Shown in pieces: positions 34,960 through 45,070 of a DNA stretch of 64,000 nucleotides. The notes beneath the pieces are model-generated. The model saw nothing but the letters and a program-made list of their open reading frames with translations. It searched no databases and was not told the DNA's origin. Made by a program: the position numbers and the translations under genes. Within the stretch, counting starts at the first letter, position 1; the number at the start of each line of letters is the position of its first letter. Source of the stretch: Hyalella azteca (taxonomy: Eukaryota > Arthropoda > Malacostraca > Amphipoda > Hyalellidae); NCBI RefSeq assembly GCF_000764305.2, contig NW_025941495.1, positions 1-64,000 of the forward strand. The letters are read 5' to 3'.

Positions 34960-35640
34960 AAACAACACAAATGGTCTTGAACTCTGCGCAAATGAATGGA
35001 GTCCATGAAGAAGGAAGGACGATTTAGCAACTCAAGTGAGTAGCCGATGTGTATAGCACGCGGGGGGCAAAAGTTCCCCTTAGTGTTTTTTTAGACATGA
35101 GGAATCAAATGCAACTCTAAATGTATCAGCTACTAGCGTATAGTCATACTAGTCAGCGTATTTTCGTTATCAGAGCAATTTTAAACGTCGTACTGTCTCC
35201 AGGTTCATTAGATTCACTTCCTGCAGAGTTAACATTCTTTGCGAAATTATACTTCACTGCAACATCTAATTATTGTAATTTCCTAATTAAAAAATACCTG
35301 CTTATTGAACATCTTCAACCGGTCAGTTCATAACTTTAAGAGACAGTCTCATGATTCTGTTCGGAAATAAATGCTGGAATCGTGTACTTTGAACACGTAG
35401 ATATTTATAAAGAATTAGATAGCAGTTTCGTGTATCCGACGGACTGAGGCAGTGGGCAATAGGCTTGATGTATCTTATGATAGAATTTAAGTTGCATTAT
35501 TTAATTTGTCAATATTAGACTTTTGACGAATATTAAAGCTGATTGGAGATAAACGGCGGGTGAAGGGATGTGAGTTTTTGTTTGCTTATATATTAATGCA
35601 ATGACAAATTGGAGGAAAACAAATTCCTAAAATGACATCT
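34960..35640. other. No gene recognised
   Basis: AT-rich. Contains at about 35,461-35,505 a copy of the ~45-bp segment (GCTTGATGTATCTTATGATA...) that is extra in the nearby TIR element. Confidence 0.4.
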
Positions 35641-36370
35641 ATAAAGCGCTTTATAACGAGTTAAATTTGTTACCGTGACATTGAGCGATCTAAACCATTG
35701 ACTTACTTCTAGAAAACTACGTTCGGTTGAAAAATTATATTCCAGAAAACTACGTATGTATGGTTCCCTCTTGAGATTTTTTTACGGGACCGAATTCCGG
35801 TAAATCCTGCCGCTAAAGGTTATCATATGTTCATACGTCGCGGTAGATCTACTGCTTCGAAGTTATCGTAAATTAATGGGCAGATATTCCAGCACAATTT
35901 TATATGGATGAAAAAGCAGATTATTTGGCGTAAGAAAAGTTACATTAATTCAATTCTTATGATACGTAGAAGAAATATTATTGTTATGTATTGTATACGT
36001 TCCACGCCTGATTTAGATGACTTGCAAATTTTTATGACTTGCAAATTAGATGACTTGCAAAATAACATCGAATAAGATCCCAAATCATGAGTACACATTT
36101 CAGTCCAATCGTTTTCAATCCACCCTTTACTTATATATTATCTTGAGAGAATTTCAATGTAATCATGCACAATAGATTATCGTCTATCGAATGAATACAC
36201 TTTATTTCTCAATTGTATCGACATGCAGTTATAACATACGATAATTATTCATTAATTGCAGCCTCTTAATAACACGTAAGTAACGTAACAAATCATTTTC
36301 ACTAGGGTAACACTCTTAACATATCTTAACGTCGTTGGGTAAGAATAATTTCTATTTCTTAGTATTTCCC
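35640..36370. repeat. Paralogous copy of 10,563-11,570
   Basis: Matches 10,563-11,570 from GCGCTTTATA(A/G)CGAGTTAAATT through GGGTAACACTCTTAACATAT, without the 211-bp MITE. Part of the large duplication carrying the 36-bp array and a decayed sulfotransferase. Confidence 0.8.
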
Positions 36371-36379
36371 GTCTTCTGA

Positions 36380-37032
36380 TGTGCCAACGCTGGGTCGGCT
36401 TTAATCACGATTATAGCACCAATGCTGAGTTGGACTTTGATTATGAAAATAGTGACAACGCTGTGTTGGGCTTTGATTACGATTTTAGTGCCAACGCTGG
36501 GTTGGGCTTTGATTACGATTATAGCGCCAACGCTGGGTTGGCTTTAATCACGATTATAGCACCAACCCTCGGTTGGACTTTGATTACCATTATAGTGCCA
36601 ACGCTGGGTTGGACTTTGATTACGATTTTAGTGCCAACGCTGGGTTGGTCTTTGATTACGCCAACGCTGGGTTGGGCTTTGATAACGATTTTAGTGCCAA
36701 CGCTGGGTGGGGCTTTGATAACGATTTTAGTGCCAACGCTGGGTTGGTCTTTGATTACGATTTTAGTGCCAACGCTGGGTTGGTTGGTCTTTGATTACGA
36801 TTGGGTTGGTCTTTGATTACGCCAGCGCTGGGTTGGGCTTTGATAACGATTTTAGTGCCAACGCTGGGTTGGGCTTTGATAACGATTGGGTTGGTCTTTG
36901 ATTACGCCAACGCTGGGTTGGACTTTGATAACGATTTTAGTTTCAACGCTGGGTTGGGCTTTGATAACGATTTTAGTGCCAACGCGGGGTTGGGCTTTGA
37001 TTACGATTATAGCGCCAACGCTGGGTTGGTCT
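36380..37032. repeat. 36-bp minisatellite, copy 2
   Basis: Around 18 units of the same 36-bp repeat as at 11.8-12.3 kb (GTGCCAACGCTGGGTTGGGC core). It is open over 145 codons in one frame purely because the period is 12 codons. Confidence 0.9.
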
Positions 37033-37126
37033 TGAAATACTATTCCGGTGCATGGAATCGTGAGATTAGAGATTATTTTTGGAGGGGAATATTTTAAAAT
37101 TATCTAATATGTTTCGAATCAAAAAA

Positions 37127-40087
37127 CCACGCCTCCCTCAGGTGCTGCCCGTATACGGGCTACACAACAAGGAAAACGAGCTAAAAATACCGCAAGGAGT
37201 ATCTTTTTTCATTCACAACACTGTAAATACACTCTCTAAATAAAACTAAAATCGCGACGATTTTTCTAAAACACAATGACATCAGGATTATTTATGATTC
37301 TACAACTGTCTCTGAAAGAGCGTTGAAAAAACTACGATTGCAGTGTTTTATTATATTTTTAACTCTGCAATAGAACCAAAACATGAGTGAATCTCACGTA
37401 TGTCTTCCACGTAAAGGTCAACAAATTCATCCTGCGTGCCGACGAAGTTGTTCATTTTGTGTAGCTTGTAGTGGTGCTGAGCGGACAGTACGTTGTCCTT
37501 GGGATTACGTGACACGTAAACAACCTGTGGGGTCAATGGGAAGAGTAATTCAGGCATTATAAATTAATGCCTACCATCTCAATAGATACATCAGGCTTAA
37601 TAAGTTGATGAGTGGCTGCCTGCATCAGAGTCTATAAAGACGATTCATGTATGTAGGTAAATCTTACAACAACACATTGTTGTTAACACTAAACAGTGTG
37701 CAACACGCGTATTTCATATTCTGCATTCCAAGCAATAGCAGAGATAGGATGAGGTAACGATACTGGTCTTTGAAATGTTTTAAATGTCTTGTTGTTGGCT
37801 TGTTGCAAGATCGTCTTTTAAAAGATTCGTGAATTCGTCGTACGGAAGGGTCCAGTTTGTAGCCAAATTTGAGTCTATGGTATATGTTCTTTGTAACTAA
37901 GATTATTTATAATTAAGTGCATTGTGAGATATCAAATTAATTCATTTTAAGTATTGAAATTCAACAGTCAGACATTAAATTATTGCCAACTTGATGAACG
38001 CTTGTCTGATCATTCATTTCGTATTATAATTTCGCGTTTTCTATGAAGTCCACTCTAATTTTAGCTCAGATGAATTAAATGAATTAAAATTATCAATTGA
38101 ATTTCTGGACTTACTGAGAGGTCGGCAAAGAAATCAATGTTGCACTCAGAGAAATGAGTTAGAATTGGCCATATTTTGATGCACTTTTTGCCTCTGTCTG
38201 GGTCATCAATACCCATTTTAGCTCGGCAAAAATGACGCATCAGTACTACGTGCAAAAAGCGTGCCACTATTTAAACAATATTATACATGCATTTTTCTGA
38301 TTTAAACTTGACGTGTCAGTATTATTGGGTCCGTATCAGACTGGGCTTCAGTGCGCAGCGGCGTGCCACAAGGAAGCGTTCTTGGGCCTGTTTTATTCGT
38401 TGCGTTGATAAACGATTTGCCCGAAGCTGTGTCTAGCGTGTGCTCGATGTATGCTGACGACACAAAAACTTATAAAACATTGAAGAATCTGTCGCAAAAA
38501 GTACAGTTGCAAGGCGATCTTGACAGGCTGATTGACTGGGCTGATATGTGGCAGCTGCATTTTAACGCTAAAAAATTGTACAGTGATCCACCTTGGCAAG
38601 AATAATGAACAGCAAGATTACAGTATGAGAAGACACGGTTGCAATGACAGAGTGATGATGTCGAAGTCGACAATGGAAATAGATTTAGGAGTTCATATAG
38701 ACAATGAGTTGAAATTTTCTACGCATATTGAAGGTCAAGCTAATAAAGCCAATAAACGACTTGGACTGATCAGACGCTCTTTCGAGTTCCTAGATGCAGG
38801 AGCGATTAAGCAATTGTTTATTGCTGTCGTGCGCCCGAACCTAGAATTTCGAAACGTCGTGTGGTCACCGAAACTTGAAAAGGACAAAAATTTAGTCGAG
38901 AGTCTTCAAAGACGTGCAACAAGGATAATTCCAGGCTTGAAAAGCAAGTCCAATGAGGAAAGATTAGAGATTATGAAACTTCCAAGCCTCAGTTATCGAC
39001 GTCTGCGTGGGAACCTCATTGAAGCATACAAGTATACTCATGGCTTATACAAGGTATACTCATACAAGTATACTCATGGCCCCGAAAAATTACTAGAATT
39101 TGAAACATGAACCAACACCAGGGACACGGCTATAAAGGTAAAAAACTGCGTTGTAACACATCCATGCGACAACATTTCATCTCGCTTCGAGTCACCGACA
39201 TGTGGAACAGACTTTCTGATAGCATCGTTGACGTCCCGAGGATGAACGCCTTCAAGAACTGATTAGACGAAGCTATGCAGGAGCATATGTTCAAGCTTAA
39301 AATGCCTAGCAACTTAAAAATACCTAGCAACTTAAAATGCTTAGCAACTTCAGTCTAAAAATGCCTAGCAGGCAGTAAGTCAGGCAGCTATCTCAACCAG
39401 TCGTCGGTTATGGAAAGATCGGGTTCGAAAGGCCGGATCCCTTGTGAATCAGGTCTTGAAAAGTTCAAGAATCGGCGACAGACCATGGGTCTATTTCTTC
39501 AATGCCGACACTTATATTCTATTCTATGTGTTCAATAAATTCTTGGGCAGCATGGAAAAGGGCAGATGAGTCTTGATAGCGCTAGGTTTCCAGTGGGCTT
39601 CAGAGACCTGAAAAATATTTAAAATTCGTCTGTCATTCAAAAGTACAAGGGGTATATCCTCATTTATTTGTAATAAATATACACGCCAATAATCTTTGAT
39701 TTTAATAAAGTGGTTTGTATGCAACGAACGGGTAACTAAATCCGAACATAATAATGTCAAAAATAAAACCGTTTCTGGTGCCTACTGTTTGTTGGTAAAA
39801 CACCAAAACCCAGAGCTAGTTTCTTAGCCTTTCCAGCTATAGGTATAAACTACACGACCTGATGGTGATTTATGGTTTGTAGAACCCAAATATAGTTTCT
39901 TAGCATTTCCAGCTTTAAGTAAGAAGTATTCAGCCCGAAAGCTAGTCACAAATTAGCCCCACTAATCTCACTCAAGGTAGGGGCTGCGTACGAAGAGTGA
40001 GTCATCAGCGTCTGGGTTGTCAAGGTCTGGGTTGTTCCTCATGTTACAGTCGATTTCCTGGCTCCATGTGATACCACATTCAGGGTA
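37127..40087 (-). pseudogene. Sulfotransferase copy 5 (exons 6, 5, 4, 2 remnants with LINE insertion)
   Basis: Exon 5 (37524-37398) is intact in length and reading (VVYVSRNPKDNVLSAQHHYK...VDLYVEDI). Exon 6 survives only as 37,170-37,127, with a lost acceptor and a 2-bp insertion. Exon 4 (39607-39529; VSEAHWKPSAIKTHLPFSML) is cut near its 3' end by a LINE at 38,312-39,530. Exon 2 (about 40087-39972) has a damaged PAPS loop (YPECGITW) and is truncated at its 5' end. Exons 1 and 3 were not found. Clearly non-functional. Confidence 0.8.
38312..39530 (+). mobile_element. LINE insertion in SULT exon 4 (most continuous RT copy)
   Basis: Encodes SDWASVRSGVPQGSVLGPVL, the YADD catalytic box (SMYADDTKTYK), and the thumb (KANKRLGLIRRSFEFLDAGA; VESLQRRATRIIPGLKSKS). 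It then has the C-terminus MWNRLSDSIV..MNAFKN and a 3' UTR with hairpin (about 39,471-39,508) and TTATATTCTATTCTATG tail. Frames change near 38,580 and 39,108. 5'-truncated at about the same point as the copy at 13,770. CR1/L2/Jockey-like. Confidence 0.82.
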
Positions 40088-40196
40088 GCCGGAGGAGGAC
40101 AAAGCCAAGTGTTTCAAGGATGATTGGTGGATGTCCGGAGAGATCCAAGACGTTCGATTCAGGGCTTATTGATGCATAAAATTGGCTATGCACGCC

Positions 40197-40296
40197 TACC
40201 CTAAATGTGGAACCACATGGAGACAGGCGATCGACTGGAACATGAGGAGCAACCCAGACCTTGACAACCCAGACGCTGATGACGCACTCTTCGTAC
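40197..40296 (+). pseudogene. Inverted fragment of sulfotransferase exon 2
   Basis: Plus-strand copy of exon 2 (YPKCGTTWRQAIDWNMRSNP...DALFV), opposite in orientation to all other sulfotransferase exons. It is preceded by an inverted copy of the 25.6-kb repeat and followed directly by Penelope endonuclease sequence. Confidence 0.75.
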
Positions 40297-40309
40297 CCTC
40301 ACTCGCGCG

Positions 40310-41007
40310 ACATTGGAGACCCCACCAGAATCGTCATGAGATGCCCAGACGCCACAAGATTGGCCATAGCTGAGGCTCTCTTGCAATATATAAGGTTCTC
40401 TTTGAAGGCTCTCGTCCAACGAGCCTTCAAAACCTGCTCGTCTGAAAATGACTTGAATACGGAGCTGAGAAATTGCAAAACAATCCTGGTCAATAACGGA
40501 TTTACCGATATAACCATCAACACAGAAATTTAGAAACTTCGAATGTACCAAAACAGACTCAACCACGAACCAGAGACTGACGCAAACGTCACAACCATTT
40601 ACTATGAGAACCAAATGACCAGCAGTTATAAAGCAGATGAACGGATCCTTCATTCTATCATTCAAATTCTTCATCACCTGCAAAAAATGAGAGTTTTCCA
40701 AGAGACCAATGTAGTCTATAAATTTTCTTGCAATAGAGGTTGTAGACTTCTCCCCAATATGGACTACATCGGGCTCACAACTACGACATTAAGCCGACGT
40801 CTCACGTGCCACCTTCAGTCTGGTGGGCCAAAGAACCACCTGATGGAAGCCCACAACGAGACCATCACTCGTACGGTGTTGGAAGAATGCACCAGCGTCG
40901 TCATGAGATGCCCCGACCCCAACCGACTCGCAATAGCTGAGGCCCTCATCATTAAGGATGGGACCCCAGCCATCAACCTTCAACTACTGGATTTGTCAGA
41001 ACCTTGA
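40310..41007 (+). mobile_element. Penelope-like element, C-terminal GIY-YIG endonuclease region (plus copy)
   Basis: A short scrap of endonuclease end (VMRCPDATRLAIAEAL) precedes the linker (ALVQRAFKTCSSENDLNTEL). The GIY-YIG-type core follows: NVVYKFSCNRGC..., MDYIGLTTTTLSRRLTCHLQ, the EAHNETITR segment and RLAIAEALIIKDGTPAINLQ. This cysteine-containing GIY-YIG domain after an RT is typical of Penelope-like elements. One stop at 40,531-40,533 and the missing RT make it inactive. Confidence 0.78.
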
Positions 41008-41009
41008 GG

Positions 41010-41637
41010 CTGTTTTCGGAGTAATTTTCGGTGCTTTAATTCTTAATTACTTTGGCGATTTTGTAATTATTCCAAATGATTTTGATTTTTAGTAGTATCC
41101 TATTTACTTGATTTTGTACTTATGACGACCCAAATTCCATCACTCAATGCGCCTTTTAACTTGATAATGAGTGATAGAAACATTCGAAACGTCGTTAAAA
41201 GAAATAAAAATGTCTTTCGGTAATCTGATTTTCAATTTACCCGTGCAAACGAAAAATCTTGTTCGATCTATTGAAAACACTAATAAGAATATTGTCAATA
41301 AAACGAATTCTCTGGTCTGCAATATATATATTAGTGTGGTTAGGCAGAAGTTCTTCATTTATACAGGTTTGATTGAAGCCCAGAGCGTACTTTTTATTAA
41401 CAATTTTCTTATTGATTTTTTCGATGAGCCGAACGAAATTTCTTGCAGGTGCTTGGAGATCAAAAAGCAGATTACCAAATGACATTTTATTGCAGTGCGA
41501 CGTTTCGAATATATCCATATTCATTACAAAGCAAGTGAAGAGTTATTACAACGCTTAAAATTGAAATTTGGACATGGCATAAGTTCGTACAGAAAGTATC
41601 GTAGATACGGACTTACGGTTCAAAATCGAAAATCAAA
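41010..41637. repeat. Inverted 3' UTR pair between two Penelope copies
   Basis: 41,170-41,345 (ATTCGAAACGTCGTTAAAAG...) and 41,375-41,515 (complement ...CGACGTTTCGAATATATCC) are imperfect inverted repeats, each lying 3' of a Penelope endonuclease. The two elements meet tail to tail. Confidence 0.7.
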
Positions 41638-43290
41638 TTAATCCGAGAATAATTTCAACGTCCTGACGAATCCGGCGCTTTGCAAATTGATAGCAGGAGA
41701 CTCGCCTTTGATAATGAGAGCCTCCGCTATCGACAGTCTCGTAGTGTCGGGGCACCGCATGATGATGCTGGTGCAGGCCTCCAACGTTGCACGGGTGATA
41801 GTCTCGTTGTGGGCCTCCCGCATATGATTCTTTGGTCCTCCAGCTTGCAGATGGCATGTGAGTCTGCGGCTCAATGTCGTGCTTGTCAAACCGACGTAAT
41901 TTACATTTTTGAGAAGTCTACAACCTTCTTTCAAGCAGGAAAATTTGTAAATAACATTGGTTTCTTGTAGCGGTCCGGACTTTTTGCATGGATTATTTTT
42001 CATGATTAAATTCTTGACTTTTTTGTTTTTTTGTTTCTGTATTAAATCAAAAGTTGTATTTGGTCAGTTACTGTTGTGCGGCTGATGTTATTTTGCACAA
42101 TTGAATTGAGGACTCGTTCGTCAGTCCTATGACCGCCGTTCATTTGATTTTGATAGTAAATTCGGGTTAATCAACCTCTTGATGTGGATTCATCTGTTGG
42201 GTTTTGACGTGCTCTGATATTAGAAATTTCTTTGTCAATCGTTTTGTTTGCATAACCGTTTTTGACAAGAATTTGTTTGCAGGTCCCGAGTTCAGTTTTT
42301 AAGTCACGAGGGGATGTACATGTCTTGAACGCTCGATGTATGAGGGCGCGTATGGTGCTGATTTTGTAGCGCCGGGGACATTCGCTTTTTTGGTTCAGGA
42401 CCTTTCCTGAACCAAGCTGTGGTGGTGCAGTGGTGAGAGACTCTGCCTCTCGCACCCAGCGCCCGGGTTCGAGTCCCACTGTGGACAAGTTTTAAGCGGG
42501 AAGCTCAGCTCATGGTCAACTCAGCCATTCATCCAACTCTGGTTGATAAATGAGTACCTGGCTTGTCCAGGGTGTTGCGTAATGCAACCAAATTGTTCTG
42601 GCGGGTCAGCGAGCCAGTGATGGTCGTGGTACTACCAGTGGCACCGAGTGCCCGGAAAAACTGACCTATCACCCCCCCTCCCTAGTCGCCACTGCCAGGA
42701 TGGGCTATTACAACAACAACAGGACCTTTCCGACGTCTGTAGGTTTTTGATAAACTTTAGTGGCGAACGAATTATTATCGTCTTGCACCAGTATGTCCAG
42801 AAAAGGCAACGTGTGATTTTGTCAGAATTCGTAAGTGAATGTCAGAACGGAATTGCGTTCTAAAGCCGCGCGCAGCGCCATCATGTGAACTTTGTCTCGA
42901 ACGATAACGAAGATGTCGACATATCGACAGTAGAGGTCAGGGTTGATTTGTGAATCCTACAATACATGTTATATTTTGTTATCTGGGGTCTGGAAAGGCG
43001 ATTCTGAAGTACAGAGGCGGAGGAGATCAAGTAGAATATTTTTAGGGATTGAAAGGGCCGGCAAAGTTTCATTAGAGTAGACATATTTGACTATTATTTA
43101 TAAAGTTTGTTCGGTTGGCACGTTGGTGAATAGGCATTGACGTCGAATGAAGCGAGCTGACCAGATGGGCGCCGATTGAGAAGGATCTCCAAGAAGTCTC
43201 CTCTAGATCTGAGTGAAAATTTCTTCAGTATTTATGTTTTTTCAGAGCATCGAATTCTAGAGAGCATCCAATTTTAGATCTTATATGAAC
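41638..43290 (-). mobile_element. Penelope-like element, RT end and GIY-YIG endonuclease (minus copy)
   Basis: Read right to left: the RT has PALSIPKNILLDLLRLCT, DLYCRYVDIFVIVRDKVH (near the catalytic YVDD box, here with one Asp missing) and LPFLDILVQDDNNSFATKVY. A SINE then splits the linker. After it come TIRALIHRAFKTCTSPRDL and the endonuclease (YVGLTSTTLSRRLTCHLQAG...RLSIAEALIIKGESPAINLQ). Frameshifts and stops occur. Same family as the plus copy at 40.3-41.0 kb. Confidence 0.78.
42408..42720 (+). mobile_element. tRNA-derived SINE with 11-bp target duplication
   Basis: Pol III boxes are visible: a box A-like TGGTGCAGTGG near 42,424 and a perfect box B GGTTCGAGTCC near 42,467. A tRNA-unrelated body follows and the element ends in ACAACAACAAC. 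AGGACCTTTCC flanks it at 42,397-42,407 and 42,721-42,731. It lies opposite to, and inside, a Penelope element. Confidence 0.88.
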
Positions 43291-43296
43291 AAGTCA

Positions 43297-43376
43297 CGGA
43301 AAGTTCAAGATTCGGCGACAGGCTACATCAGGCCTACCTACTCTTTAGCGTCGACATCACATCACTATGTTATGCT
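43297..43376 (+). mobile_element. LINE 3' tail fragment (TATGT subfamily)
   Basis: Only the 3' UTR hairpin region (TTCGGCGACAGGCTACATCA, closing arm GCGTCGAC) and a short CTATGTTATG tail. The outer stem keeps pairing through a G-U pair (CGGCG with CGTCG). Confidence 0.75.
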
Positions 43377-43575
43377 TCAATGAGTTCCCCACGAAAACGT
43401 CGATAACTGAGGCTTGGAAGCTTCACAATCTTCAATCTCTCCTCATTGGACTTGCATTTTAAGCCCGGAATTATCCTTGTTGCACGTCTTTGAACACTTT
43501 CTATTAAATTTTTGTACTTTTCAAGTTTCGGTGACCACACGACGTTTCCAAACTCTAGGTTCGGGCGCACGACAG
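43377..43575 (-). mobile_element. LINE RT thumb fragment (minus)
   Basis: Encodes RPNLEFGNVVWSPKLEKYKN and VQRRATRIIPGLKCKS. It joins head-on to the plus-strand fragment that follows, with the mismatch point near 43,577-43,583. Confidence 0.75.
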
Positions 43576-43582
43576 CAACACG

Positions 43583-44310
43583 ACGCTTCGGAAGCGTGAA
43601 CGTTTGAACTTTGCGAAAGGCGACGATGATACGCTCCGTGAAACGGTGAATGTGGCGAATATTTCGGACTGTATTAAGGATATGAATGTGGCTGATTCAT
43701 GGTCGTTTCTCAAAGACACGGTTATGTCTGCAGTTGATGCTTGTGTACCCAAGATTACGCTTGGAGGAGTCAAAAAGTCCCAGTGGATGAACAGTGCAGT
43801 TANNNNNNNNNNNNNNNNNNNNNNNNNNNNNNNNNNNNNNNNNNNNNNNNNNNNNNNNNNNNNNNNNNNNNNNNNNNNNNNNNNNNNNNNNNNNNNNNNN
43901 NNNNNNNNNNNNNNNNNNNNNNNNNNNNNNNNNNNNNNNNNNNNNNNNNNNNNNNNNNNNNNNNNNNNNNNNNNNNNNNNNNNNNNNNNNNNNNNNTCGC
44001 TTCGAATCACCGACATGTGGAACAGCCTCCCCGATGACATCGTTGGCGCTCCAAGTATGAACGCGTTCAAGAACAGACTAGATAAAGCTATGGAAAAATA
44101 AATGTTCAGATTTGAAATGCCTAGCTCCTTATCGAACCCGGTGTAATTCTAGTACGGTAGCTACTTCAAACTATCGTCAGTCATGAAAAGATCCGGTCAA
44201 ATGACACGATTTTAGATCTTCTGTGAACAAGGCACGAAACGGAAAAGAATCGGCGACAGGCCACATCAGGCCTACACTTCAGCGCCGACATCACTATGTT
44301 ATGTTATGTT
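43583..44310 (+). mobile_element. LINE fragments either side of an assembly gap
   Basis: Left of the gap is the end of the endonuclease/linker region (LRETVNVANISDCIKDMNV...KKSQWMNSAV). Right of it are the RT C-terminus (SLRITDMWNSLPDDIVGAPS) and the 3' UTR with hairpin (about 44,253-44,293) and ATGTTATGTTATG tail. The gap is much too short for the missing RT domain, so the gap size is arbitrary or the copy is deleted. Confidence 0.75.
43803..43996. other. Assembly gap (194 N)
   Basis: Run of N. Open frames spanning it are artefacts. Isolated single Ns also occur at 45,771, 50,106 and 58,131 and probably mark unresolved joins. Confidence 0.99.
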
Positions 44311-44319
44311 AAAAAACAA

Positions 44320-45020
44320 CTGCTAAAAAAACTAAAAAAAACTGCTTCATCGCTTCTGCATCTAGGAACTCGAAAGAGCGTCTGATCAGTCCAAGTCGTT
44401 TATTGGTTTTATTAACTTGACCTTCAATTTGCTTAGAAAATTTCAACTCATTGTCGATGTTAACTCCTAAAACTTTTTCCATTGTCGACTTCGACATCAT
44501 CACTCTGTCGTTGCAACCGTGTCTTCTCATACTGTAATCCTGCTATTCACTATTCTTGCCAAGGTGGATTACTTTACATTTGTCAGCGTTAAAACGCAGC
44601 TTCCACTTATCAGCCCAGTCAACGAGCCTGTCAAAATCACCTTATAGTATTCTTCACTGTATTATAAATTTTTGTGTCGTCAGTATACATCGAGCACACG
44701 CTAGACACAGCTTCTGGCAGATCGTTAATAAACGCAACGAATAAAACAGGCCGGAGAACGCACCCTTGTGGCACGCCGCTGCGCACTGAAGCCCAGTCTG
44801 ATACGGACCCATTAATACTGACACGTTGGCGTCTCCCTACTAGAAAATTTCTGATCCATTTGAGTACATTGCTGTCAATTCCCATAGACTGCAATTTCCG
44901 CAACAGCCGTTAATGTGGGACACTGTCAAATGCCTTGGCAGAATCGGGGTACACTGCATCTACTGGCTCCATTTCGTCCACCAGGCGGGTCCATTCGTTC
45001 AGAGTAGACAAGAAGATCAC
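44320..45020 (-). mobile_element. LINE RT palm fragment (minus)
   Basis: On the minus strand: NEWTRLVDEMEPVDAV, KWIRNFLVGRRQRVSINGSV, SGVPQGCVLRPVLFVAFIND and the catalytic box changed to YTDD. It continues to SMRRHGCNDRVMMSKSTMEK. Frameshifts near 44,640 and 44,910. Same LINE family. Confidence 0.78.
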
Positions 45021-45070
45021 CTGATAGCTCCTATGATAACAATAATGTACTGAATAGCCTTTCACCGAGC

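Noticed and set aside
42413..42490. A tRNA gene (perfect box B, box A-like)
   Set aside because: No full cloverleaf; it continues into a SINE body with an A-rich tail and target duplications.
43555..44101. ORFs of 88-171 codons across the N run
   Set aside because: The open frame is created by undetermined bases. Only the flanking LINE pieces are real.
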